From: Cryptococcus deneoformans JEC21
Lineage: Eukaryota; Basidiomycota; Tremellomycetes; Tremellales; Cryptococcaceae
NCBI RefSeq assembly: GCF_000091045.1
Contig: NC_006670.1
Coordinates: forward strand, 1,493,201-1,505,700
Direction of reading: 5' to 3'
Length of the DNA stretch: 12,500 nucleotides
The translations under genes and the position numbers were made by a program. The notes below the pieces were generated by a model. That model saw only the letters and a list, made by a program, of their open reading frames with translations. It did no database searches and was not told the DNA's origin. This document shows, in pieces, positions 1-9,360 of this stretch. Position 1 is the first letter of the stretch; each line of letters opens with the position of its first letter.

Positions 1-590
1 ATCAGCTGTAAGTAGACGGATGGTAGTTTATAAGCAAGGTGATTCTCAATGAAAAGATCTGGAGCTGCGAAAAGCGTAATGTGTACAAAGAGCGACGAGG
101 ATGGTACTAGAGGGAGTGCAGAATAATGCGGCAAACCATTAGTTGCGGGATCAAAACTGACGAATCGGCGTCGTCCCTTTGTGAGATGCGAGCCGTGTTA
201 CCAACTTGCCATCCGGCGCACCACGGGTGACTGGCAGACTTTTCGTGTTTGCAAACGAGATCATCCTCGGGATGCCACAGAGAGGAAGTAGGGATGAGAT
301 ATGAACTGGTTGCAGCGAGAGGGGTTGAGGGGACAAACATCCCGTTCGGAAAACCACAGTCCACACCAACGGGCCCCGCCCTCATACCTCGACGGCTGCT
401 CCCTACGTCCTGGAAGCTGGATCCTTCCCGACTCAACCACCGACAACTCCCGGCCACACCAGTTAGAATCTCTCCGCTTTGTGGTCCCCCAACCGCTGCC
501 ACCCCCATCAGGCTTCATCAGAGTACGGCAAATAGAGTTCGAACTCCCCGGACTTCGGGGGAAGGGGAAGAAACATCGAGTAGCTGAAGA

Positions 591-755
591 ATGAGGAGGC
601 AAGCGGAATTGGATCTAGATGCCATAGCAGAAGAGGTTAGGGAGCTGACAGAGAACGGAGCAATCACAGACGAGACAGCTAGGCCACCTACAAGCTCAAG
701 CGAGACCAGATCTCACCAACATCACAGACGTGCCAGCCGAACTCCAGCCAGCTGA
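591..755 (+). other. Small unassigned ORF (54 aa), possible coding remnant
   Basis: The ORF runs from ATG at 591 to TGA at 753-755. Its first 35 codons give an acidic, helix-like peptide beginning MRRQAELDLDAIAEEV. The start overlaps the stop (592-594) of another plus-strand ORF covering 301-594. A third plus frame, open from about 649 to 828, contains the protein-like stretch ITDVPAELQPAEELAIDK. Three successive frames that each look partly protein-like could be a decayed gene, exons with unrecognised splice sites, or chance. I do not recognise the product and assign no function. Confidence 0.15.
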
Positions 756-1088
756 AGAACTCGCTATTGACAAGGTACACACCGACTTCTCCGCGGCCAA
801 CCTGGCTCCCCTCTTACCATATTCTTAGTCGTAACAAAATCTTTCCATCGCGAAGACAAAAGGACGACCAAGCGTGGAGACAGATGAAACAATGGAGGGC
901 GAACAACATGGGGACAACCGAGTAGAGGCGGAGAGGATGGGAGGCATATAATGTGGAAGGGTGGACCAGCGGAAGGGGAATCCCACAACCTGGGCGAACA
1001 TTCGTAAGTCGGATAACCCCCCATCTTTAATACAACAAAGTTATCGATTTTTGTGCTTTTTTGTAGCTACAGCGAGTACCAGCGATCG

Positions 1089-1397
1089 TTAACTTCTTTC
1101 TTTCTGTACCTGTGCGTATCCTTTTAACTGGGTCGTTTGGCATTCCCTATAGCAACAAATGATACCTGTAGACGGGTCTGTTTGCTCATTGGCCCTCCTG
1201 GGGGTATGATAGTACCCGCTGCAATCAGCACGTCCATTTTGGCCATGGATTTCGGCAAATACTACTCCATTCTCCGATGTATGCCACCATTTGCCATAAA
1301 CTCCTTTGTCTCTGATTGCATTCAGGACAGGTTCAACATCATTTCCTTCCAACGAGAAAGGGGACAGTGAAACACGGGACGGGGAAGAGGACAGCAT
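1089..1397 (-). other. Unassigned ORF (up to 102 aa), possible gene remnant
   Basis: This minus-strand ORF contains the protein-like stretch NAIRDKGVYGKWWHTSENG. A second minus frame (ATG at 1246, stop at 1124-1126, 40 aa) reads MDVLIAAGTIIPPGGPM at its start and could follow the first through a frameshift or splice. The opposite strand is also open over 1137-1370. I do not recognise the family, see no clear splice junction joining the two frames, and cannot decide the strand. It is listed as a possible fragment only. Confidence 0.15.
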
Positions 1398-2186
1398 TTG
1401 CTGTGCTTTGGAGGGTAAGCGGTCACTATTTTTTCAATTAAGATGAACAACAAAGATTTGTCCGCATGCAGATTATATAGGACGAAGATGTCATATGCTA
1501 TATACATGGCACCTGACGCTGCGCTTCCGGTAGAGCACTAACTACTCCTGAAATATCTTTAATGTACAACATGAAGTCTTAGGCATTACATGAAGCATCA
1601 AGCGTGATCAAGCGTTACGCTATCATCATAAAATGAATTAGCTAGCGGTACAAATGTGCATATGTGGTAGTATCAGGCATCACACGAGACAGACATTTTC
1701 TATTGTCGGAGGATCGGATGGGAAATATGGTTTTTCATGCTTTATCCTTCCCTCGCAGTTGTACTTATGGGGTCCATCATAATATCAGTTTGGATAATAT
1801 ATAGCTGACGTAGTACAAAGATTTACTGTATGACTGCAAAGCAAAGGATTAGCGCTATATCTGGTTACTGATGAAGGCATGGTCAAAGTAATTTGTGACT
1901 AAAACCATACATCCACAGTCGTCATTACATATTTTTAAACTAAAACCAATCTATTCGAAGTTACAACCCTATGGTACGAAGAAGTAAAAAGAAGAGCGGC
2001 CAACTTGTTGACAAGACCGAGCGCACCAGTACTGTCTAAGCTATACAACGTCTTTGAATTGCTATGAGTTATAACATATAGACGGAGACCTGGATACAAA
2101 AAGACCGAGGTAGACTTACACATCTATCTCCTAATAGTAGATATCTTCGCCGCCTCGTCCTGCTCATTAGAACATCCATCTGACTT

Positions 2187-5014
2187 CTATCTAATCCCTC
2201 CATTACCTACAGAACGGGTTGCTCGGGTTCTGTTCTCGTCCCTATTTTCTGTCCATGCGCTTATAGTGTCATTGCTTTCACTGGCGCTCGTCCACTCCCC
2301 TTCCGAGGTCATCCCTGATCCTGCTGCACTTTGCACCATCACGTCGGCACCAGTGCCTTCGGTACCACTCGGAGGGTAAGGAGATAAAGCCAATTTGAGG
2401 GAATCATTCGTCACTTGGTCCATCACATGAGCATGTGGAGAACCAGAATGACGGGAACGAGAGGATGCAAGCGTAGTCGACAGATCGATTTCCATCCCAG
2501 ATTCCCATTTGGTAATCGCCCTAATAGGGCCAGCAAAGTGTCGATCTCCGTAGCATTTCCAAGTCACATAGCACATGATACCTGTTCCGGTAATAATTAC
2601 AGGCGACCAGGACATAGTACCTGACTCTACTTAGCCAAATTAAGTTGATAACAGTGAAAAGTATAACTTACTTGCTTTAACTGGCGTAGATCCAGGGAAT
2701 GTCTGAGTAACAACCAACCCAAGTGCGTATAACAAGCCAACTATCGCTACAGGTTTGCTAGTTCTCAGGTCAGCCAGGAGTTAGAAGGTCATAATTTGAC
2801 ATACCTCCACTTCCTCAAAGACCACAAACTCCTTCCCTCTGTTTGCAAATTGATCCTTGATACGAGGTAGAGTGAAATGGGTATGGCGTACCCTACATAA
2901 CTCAGAGTACATGCTGTGACAGCCAGTACTGAGTACAGTGTCGACTCGCTGGCTAAGGTAAGGCATGCAAAGGGCAAGCATAGAATCACAACGAGCCAAA
3001 CAGCGAATACGGGCCGGCGATGAGAATTAGTTTTTCTGATGATTGATGAGAAAGGCATGCCATTTTCCCGAGCCAGGGCGAATACAAATCGCGAAGATGC
3101 CTGTAACTGGGCCAGGACTTGCAAGATGAGAACGATGACCATCAAGCAACAAACTGTTATTGCCCCTGGCTTTGAAATTGCCTTCGTGAGGATATATCCC
3201 TATACAAAAAAGTTAGGGACATGAGACAACCGCAGACAAGACTTACAAAAGCAAAAGAATGAGATTTCACAGTAGCAGCGTCTTCCGGGGATATGGACAA
3301 TAGCAGCAAGACGATAGACTACAAAGGACATGTTAAACAGCTGGAAGAATGGGAATGTATGTTGGCGCGTTGCACTCACGATATAGCCCAGAACGTAAGT
3401 CTATGACAATACCATAATACATCAGCAATCTTGCTAATAAAGAAAAACAAAAGCTGAAAAAAAACTCACACCAATAACCGACGTCGTCATGGCGTTTGGG
3501 ACATTTCTCGAAGGATTTTGTGTTTCCTCCGCCATACTATATGTAGCTGTTAATTTCCAGGTCCAAGCACCGCGATCTCAACAGGTCTCAGTCAAGCAAG
3601 AACTCACTGGGCAGAAGCATCTGCGCCACTGGCAATCGACGTGTATTGCCAGCCTAATATATAGACGTAAGGTTTAGAGCTCCAGCCTGTCGTGTTGTAA
3701 AATTGCTTGAACATCTCTCCAGGATCGTGTTTTGTAGCGTTTGTCGCCAAGAGTGTTATACACAATACAAGCCACATGGAAAACCCAAAAGCACCTGAAC
3801 AAAGCCAAAAACAATGCGACTGTCCCCAACCAGTAGAGCCAATCAAACCAACGATGACAAGAACCCCCTGTAGTAGATTAGCATAGTTAATCGTGCATCG
3901 CATGGTCACCTACTAAAAAGAGCAGACAGTTGTGCCAGTTTCTCTTTTGGTAATCCAGAGACAAACTAATGGTTCCGACCACTATGTTCGCAATTTCCCA
4001 CGTCACTAGCAACAGCTGAGCCGTTGTTAGCAGACACACCTCATATCCAAGTTCATCTTACATTTCCAACATGGCCCCCCATGACAAAGCCGCTTACTAT
4101 CCACGCCCATCCTCTTTCACCACCGATACCGCCTCTCGCAGCTTTCCAAGACCATGAAAACATTGCCCCAGCTACGGGATATGCTGAGGCAAGTTCAGAC
4201 AGGGTAAGAGTCATGAAATAAGTCAATACGCCGGAAATGGGCCAGGCAACAAGGATCATAACGGGCCCTCCGTAGTTGTAAGTACCAGACACAGCAAAGA
4301 TGGTGCCCTTAAGATTAAGAGTAGTGTCAGCCCATAACGCAATATTGATACATGTTGTAGCGTAAGTGGAGTGCTTACCTGCAATGCGCCGATATTTAGC
4401 CAACTGATAGCCAGACTGGACCAAAAAGTGTAATCTCTGCCCAAAACCGCGTTGTACCCTAATGCCTGCAGCCTTTGGGCGTCGATATCTTCCTGTGATG
4501 CCGAACCCCTGCTCTCATTCTGCCTCAAGTCCATCCCAAATTTGACGGCAGGAGGAGAGGGTAGATGTGAAAGTTCAGTGACAGGGGAAATCGCATCTCC
4601 ACTAATTTTGCGGGACGGCTGGTTTGATATCTGATCATGACGGATGGTTATAGGTGGAGCTGGTATGGGTCTGGAGGAATAGGGTATGTCGTGTGATTTT
4701 GTCATTGATAAGGTTGGGTTTGGTAAAAGATATGATGAAGAATGAGAGGAGACGGATATCCGGCGTACTGACGATGTAGGAGTATCGCCTGGTAACGGGA
4801 TATGTAAATCGCTGCCAAGTGGCGGGTCGTATACTGCATCTGACAGTTTGCGCGTTGATGTATGTGAAATGGGTATGGATTGGTTGTCGGGAGTATCGAG
4901 GTCATTGCAGGAATTACAAGGAGTGGGAGGAATGGTGAAGGATGTAGAGGACTCGAGATAAGCCGTCTCATCCTGTGAAGCCACGACAGAGGATGGAGGA
5001 AGCCGTTTCGACAT
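2187..5014 (-). CDS. APC-family amino-acid/choline-type permease, 10 exons, about 772 aa
   Basis: Predicted plasma-membrane proton-coupled transporter of the amino acid/choline transporter branch of the APC superfamily (relatives UGA4, HNM1). Substrate is not predictable. Exons (minus): 5014-4379, 4307-4062, 4015-3914, 3867-3608, 3536-3470, 3400-3380, 3318-3247, 3199-2805, 2757-2672, 2620-2187. They total 2,319 nt and stay in frame. All introns start GT and end AG, most with CTRAY branch sites. Residues 1-185 are Ser/Pro/Thr-rich and lack membrane segments. The core begins near LGRDYTFWSSLAISW. Family motifs include SELASAYP (about 249-256), YNTTGW, GADASAHMAEET (about 409-420), SRFVFALARENGMPFS and a late WSPVIITG membrane segment. 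A Ser/Thr-rich C-tail follows. The 21-bp sixth exon supplies TYVLGYI. Family is secure. The start is the first ATG of the long open exon, so the N-terminus is less certain. Confidence 0.92.
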
Positions 5015-5532
5015 GGCTAAGAGGGTAAGAAATTGGAAGTTTTCAAATCACCTACACACAGTTGACGGGTGGACTCCGATACCCAAGCACGGAAAATCGA
5101 GGTAATCGGTTACAAGAGCCCAATACTGATTAGATTAGTGATCCTCCAGGCGGCAGGCAAATGGATATGTTTCAGAGTCGAGATTGGAGTCTCGCACGAA
5201 CTGCTGAGACCATTTCCTTTCGATACTATGTCCACTGGTCGAGGCTTCGCAGGTACGATGAAAGGCAAGAAGGATAGAATTTCTAGTCTTTATTGCTGTT
5301 CGTTTGTCGTTGCTTGATAGTGCGTGATCGCTTCTGTTCGTATACCAAGCTGAGAACTGGCGTTTTGAATGCTGTCAACTTTGGGTTTCAGGGGTGTGAG
5401 CCTCTTCGTTCGAAGGGATATCCTGAGTTGATACTGAGAGACTTCGAAGAGATCTTGAGAGTGTATTGTGCAGCAGCACGAAGGAGAAGAGCACGTCCAT
5501 AATGTAGCAGCAACATTAATAATTCACTTTAA

Positions 5533-5796
5533 TTATCTTTATTATTTAGTATTTATTTATTTTGCCTTCTTCCCAGTCGTCGGTCACCGCCGATAAGAAG
5601 GAGGAGGCTCCTCGCGGAAGACCGCCGGAAGAAGAGAAGAGAAGACCGTGACGGACGCATCTATAACCGTCGTCCTCGTTATTTTTGTGACTTTGCAATT
5701 TTCATCTGTACCTTCAGCTCCGCTACATAATGCGTTGATAACGGTATCAACCAAGATAGAAATGCATGCCGTGATGCATGCCGTACGTTCTTATCT
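5533..5796. promoter_or_regulatory. Cluster of GATA-factor-type sites upstream of the permease
   Basis: Five matches to HGATAR, counting both strands, occur at 5533-5538 (TTATCT), 5591-5596 (CGATAA), 5737-5742 (TGATAA), 5754-5759 (AGATAG) and 5791-5796 (TTATCT). By simple base-frequency reasoning about one would be expected in this length. Fungal GATA activators control nitrogen-source permeases, so placement upstream of this transporter is sensible. The cluster is 520-780 bp from the ATG and the motif is short, so function is inferred. Confidence 0.3.
5762..5784. repeat. Tandem 12-bp repeat ATGCATGCCGT(G)
   Basis: ATGCATGCCGT occurs at 5762-5772 and again at 5774-5784, giving a period of 12 bp. 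Each unit contains the palindromes ATGCAT and GCATGC. It lies in the intergenic region, 11 bp beyond a perfect 7-bp inverted repeat (GTTGATA at 5734-5740, TATCAAC at 5745-5751). It could be a dimeric factor-binding site or a chance duplication. Confidence 0.6.
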
Positions 5797-6256
5797 ATTT
5801 TACTCCCGCCTATAACGAATTATAAAGCTTCGTTATTTGAGTACCAATACCCATTATTTTCTCTCTTCTGGATCTTTCTCGCAAGAAGTTCTCCACGAGG
5901 CTTGGAAGGGGGTATTATGGTATCTTCACCATCCTACTTACCTATAGATTAAAGTTTATACAATAAAGGCAAACCATCGTTCGCTACATCTTTTTGCCGC
6001 ACCTATTATACATAGTATTACCTGAAATGTTGTACGTCGTATAGTTCGCGTTGTACACAAGGACGACTATTGAATAAAAAATCAGCATAAGAAACTGGAT
6101 TTACCGGACTGATTTAGAAGCGTATTTGTGACACATCTTTGTTTTGTTGTTTGTTAATATTCATACATTTGTTAATTGTTACTGAAAGGACAATCGCTAA
6201 TAAGAGCTACACGAGACATTTTGAACAAAGAAAGCGAAAATTCTTCGAATTGTTGC

Positions 6257-8867
6257 CTATGCAGCGATGTGTGAGACTTCTCTGTCCCAAACCCTATGAT
6301 TGGCAACACCGTCCAAAAATTGTTTGGCAAATTGTGCAGAGTGGAGAGTAGGGTTGATTGGTGCGAACACGACACCATTCTCCTGCACCACGCTGGATTC
6401 TGTCTTGACTTTGGGGCTAAATTCTCCAGGAAGACATGTGTCAACCAACCATTGCGTAGCATTGCCGACTGCCCCAACCGCCTTCAGATGCATGTAGGCC
6501 TCTCGAGCTGCGTGAATGAGGCGACCAACTTTGAGCTTGGATAAAAAGGCATTATCAGGGCCGCCAGCGAAGATAAGAGCGTCGAAATATGTGGATCGGC
6601 AACCTTCGAAAGTAAACTCCGTAGTGAATGACTGGCCATCAGAAGCTTCAACAGGACCGAGAGTCGGACCGACCTAGAGATATCAATACAAATTCACAGT
6701 GAGGTACTGTATTGGCACTCACAAACTTTACCATACATCCAGCAGCTTTGAAAGCTGCAAGAAGGGGAGCGACTTGCGAGTAAACGTACCCTGGCACAAG
6801 GAAGATACCAATTTTTCTCCCGGCAGCAGTGAAGATTTGATTTTTACCCGTAATCTGAGACAGATATTCTGTCCTCTTACCATGGTTGGGTTTGGCTTCA
6901 GGCAGACTGAGATGAGGGAAGCCGGAATGGACTGCGGTAGCAAGTCCATGGTCGATTTCATTGATACAGTTGATGACATTTTGTATGACCAAATTGTCAG
7001 TACAGTGTGAAAGTTCAAATTTATACGCGTCAATGATATGCTTCTTTTCTACATCACTCATAGAGTTCCAGAAAAGAGTGGCTTGTGAGGAATGATCCTG
7101 CGCCTTATCAGCAATACTGACTGACAAATACACACTGAGAGACACACGTTGAATTTGGGGGCCTGAACTCGTTCTTTAATACCAGACACCTTTGCAGGAT
7201 AGCTTTTAAAACCTCCCTCCTTAGGCGATGTAAGAGGGAGATTTTCATTCCTGTTTGGATGATAAGGCGTTCTATTGTTCTTACTAAACATGCTCATTTG
7301 ACCCTCTCGCATAGTGGTCATGAAGGGACAAACAGGCCTGTTCACAGGGATGTGTTTCCAATTGATGCCCAGGCGAGATACCTGCGTATCAGGATAGGAA
7401 AAGTTTCGACCAGCTAGAAGGGGATCATCGGTAAAGTCCATGCCGGGAACGATGTGCTGAGTACAGAAAGCAACCTGCTCAACTTCACTAAAGTAGTCGA
7501 CAGGATTGCGGTTGAGTGTGAGGGTACCGATTTTTTGAACCGGCACAAGCTCGTCAGGGATAAGCTATGTAGGTGGTGAGTGCTTGATAATCCCATTTGA
7601 GTTAAAGAGAAGTAAGAAATACCTTGGTGGCATCAAGGAGATCAAAATCAAATTTGTGCTCATCTTCTTCTTTAATCAGCTGCACACCCAAATCCCACTT
7701 GGCGTACGTTCCAGCTTCGATTGCGTCCCAAAGATCTCTTCGGTGAAAATCAGGGTCCTGCCCTGCAATCTTCAAGGCCTCATCCCACACAAGAGAGTGA
7801 GTACCAAGGTGAGGTATCCAATGATATTTAACGAAGGTACTTTTACCTTCCTCATTGATGAGTCGGAAAGTATGAACGCCAAACCCTTGCATCATACGGT
7901 ACGATCGAGGAATCGCCCGATCAGACGTGATCCATTGCTGCATGTGAAGAGCGGGCTTGTGAAGAGACATGAAGTCCCAAGCATTGTCGTGAGCTGTCTG
8001 GGCTTGAGGAATCTCATTGTGAGGTTCGGGTTTTATCGCATGGACGACATCCGGAAACTTGATTCCATCCTAGGGGCATGAATCAGCCAGCGGGCCCTGT
8101 GATACTATAATAGGGTACTTGCTGTTCCCATCATCAGTAAAAATTGAGTGGCCACCGAGTAATGACGACTTACCATTAATGAAGAACACTGGTATGTTAT
8201 TGCCGACTACGTGAGATATGATCAGTAATAAGTTGTCGAAGGCGTAAAAAAAGACAGCTTACCGATATCCCAGTTTCCTTCGTCCGTATAAAGTCTTGTG
8301 GCAAATCCACGGACATCACGCACTGTGTCAGCGCTTCCCCGAGAACCAGCAACAGTGCTGAACCGAACATAGGCTGGTACGACCTTACTGGTGTCCGTCA
8401 AAACCTTAAAAAGCCAGTTAACATCGGCTAGAATGATGAGTAAGTTGACAAACCTTCGCAGTGGTGATGCCAGTCAGCGGGGTGTGAAGCTTGAATTCTC
8501 CGAAAGCGCCCGCCCCCCGGGCGTGAACTACACGCTCTGGAATGCGTTCGTGATCAAAATGCTGAATCTTTTCACGGTTATGGAAGTCTAATGAGACGTG
8601 TTAGATTATCGTAAGCCCGCGCACAAGATTAGAAGCCTACCTTCCAGTAGAGTGGGTCCCCTCGCGCCGGCTCGAAGGGAATTGTCCGTGTCTGACACCT
8701 TGACCCCGAAATACGTAGTGTAAGGGGTCTTATCGTCTTGGTCGATGGTGTATTCAGCCATCTGACGATATTTGGCGTCGCCTGTAACCATATTGGCGGC
8801 TATACTTGAATCAGCCCCATCTACATAAAGACTCAATCTCCTGACCTTGGTTTAACATCTGAGACAT
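6257..8867 (-). CDS. Large-subunit catalase with C-terminal DJ-1-like domain, 9 exons, one frame inconsistency
   Basis: Heme catalase (2 H2O2 to O2 and water) of the large-subunit clade. Exons (minus): 8867-8846, 8799-8641, 8587-8454, 8404-8263, 8206-8174, 8069-7623, 7564-7148, 7097-6723, 6673-6257 (TAG at 6259-6257). Family motifs: [15 protein letters not shown], distal His in VVHARG (about His82), distal Asn in VGNNIPVFF (about 155-156), [16 protein letters not shown], and the heme-ligand Tyr in [11 protein letters not shown] (about Tyr369). Exons 8-9 encode the DJ-1/amidotransferase-like tail ([23 protein letters not shown]). Length is about 714 aa, normal for the clade. No C-terminal SKL-type peroxisomal signal is seen (it ends SHIAA). 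Exons total 2,146 nt, one base more than a multiple of three. The excess sits at intron 5 (8173-8070), so the gene may be broken, mis-sequenced or unusually spliced. Exon 1 (22 nt) uses a weak GTCAGG donor and is tentative. Confidence 0.9.
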
Positions 8868-9075
8868 GTTGTTGGTTGTTGCTGCACAAATAACTCGGAA
8901 TGGTGAATGGGGGCTATTTTGTGGGACATGATACTTTTATATGCTATACGTGAATAGCAGTACAAGTTCTCGCCTCGCTTCCATTTGTATGACGATATGT
9001 TATCGCATACGCATATGGTGAATAATGCAACGAAGAAACAAGTCTCATCATCGTCATGTCAACAATGAGAACAAC

Positions 9076-9117
9076 TGCGTGAAAAGAACTGACCAATTAA
9101 AGACTTGCTTTCACGCA
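9076..9117. repeat. Perfect 9-bp inverted repeat flanking a CCAAT box
   Basis: TGCGTGAAA (9076-9084) is the exact reverse complement of TTTCACGCA (9109-9117), with a 24-nt spacer. The spacer contains CCAAT at 9093-9097. It lies about 210-250 bp upstream of the catalase ATG. It could be a bipartite factor-binding site. Hairpin formation in an RNA leader is also possible if transcription starts this far upstream. Confidence 0.6.
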
Positions 9118-9124
9118 CCAGAGT

Positions 9125-9152
9125 ACGTCATTAGCGGTAGCTCGACGTCATT
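9125..9152. promoter_or_regulatory. Two CRE-like ACGTCATT sites upstream of catalase
   Basis: ACGTCATT occurs at 9125-9132 and 9145-9152, starts 20 bp apart (about two helical turns), 258-285 bp upstream of the catalase ATG. On the catalase strand they read AATGACGT, the core bound by ATF/CREB bZIP factors. In fission yeast the catalase gene is a known Atf1 target. Two copies of GCGGTAGC (9134-9141 and 9167-9174) are interleaved with them. A stress-response promoter is inferred from position and motif only. Confidence 0.4.
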
Positions 9153-9360
9153 TATCGGTTTTTTTGGCGGTAGCGCTGGTGAAAAAGTAAAAAATCTTCC
9201 GACAGATTTGGAAACCATATACACATAATAATGGGCGGAAAAGTGATACGTTTGAGGAGCGGACAAGAAGTCAATTCGAAGCGTCCGTCCATCATAATAA
9301 TGCATCAACTAGGCCCACAAATATACATCTTCGGTATCTCTTGATGTTATTGCAGATGGT

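Larger units (their letters stand above)
1..2186. other. Left-edge region with no convincing gene
   Basis: This 2.2-kb stretch lies downstream of the permease stop codon. I found no exon chain on either strand that reads as a known protein. About the first 1,030 bases are fairly GC-rich and hold overlapping short ORFs in different frames, including a hairpin-forming run at about 545-562 (CCCCG-GACTT-CGGGG). Bases 1,090-1,400 carry short ORFs on both strands. From about 1,400 to 2,186 the DNA is AT-rich and frequently stopped in all frames, as expected of 3'-flanking or intergenic DNA. Degraded coding or transposon remnants are possible but not shown. Confidence 0.5.
5015..6256. other. Intergenic region: permease upstream and catalase downstream DNA
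   Basis: No convincing coding exon is seen in these 1.24 kb. Plus-strand ORFs at 5069-5317 and 5293-5502 look like chance frames within the permease 5' region. The DNA has an AT-rich block (about 5520-5570), a purine-rich block (about 5592-5655) and an AT-rich right part that should include the catalase 3' UTR. Notable small elements are a 6-bp-arm palindrome at 5601-5613, a GTTGATA/TATCAAC inverted repeat (5734-5751) and a 12-bp tandem repeat (5762-5784). Confidence 0.6.
8868..9360. other. Catalase promoter region and hydrolase 3' flank
   Basis: These 493 bases separate the catalase ATG from the hydrolase stop codon. No coding exon is recognised. ORFs at 9025-9228 (+) and 9111-9308 (-) overlap each other, resemble nothing and are treated as chance. 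The stretch carries the CRE-like pair and the inverted repeat listed separately, and should include the catalase promoter and 5' UTR as well as the hydrolase 3' UTR. Confidence 0.6.

Noticed and set aside
5380..5430. Possible tRNA-like GTTCGAA segment
   Set aside because: The TTCGAA word is present, but no matching acceptor stem, D-arm or anticodon arm could be drawn around it.
5069..5502. Two overlapping plus-strand ORFs upstream of the permease
   Set aside because: They are short, in different frames, without motifs, and located where the permease 5' UTR and promoter should be.
7584..8081. 165-codon plus-strand ORF
   Set aside because: It lies antisense to catalase exon 6 and intron 6. 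The minus strand there matches conserved catalase sequence, so the plus ORF is a shadow.
8105..8173. Similarity of the in-frame intron-5 translation (TDDGNS) to the nearby catalase motif TDEGNW, suggesting a local exon duplication
   Set aside because: The match is only about five residues, the DNA is not alike beyond it, and the same bases make a good branch site and acceptor. Chance is more likely.
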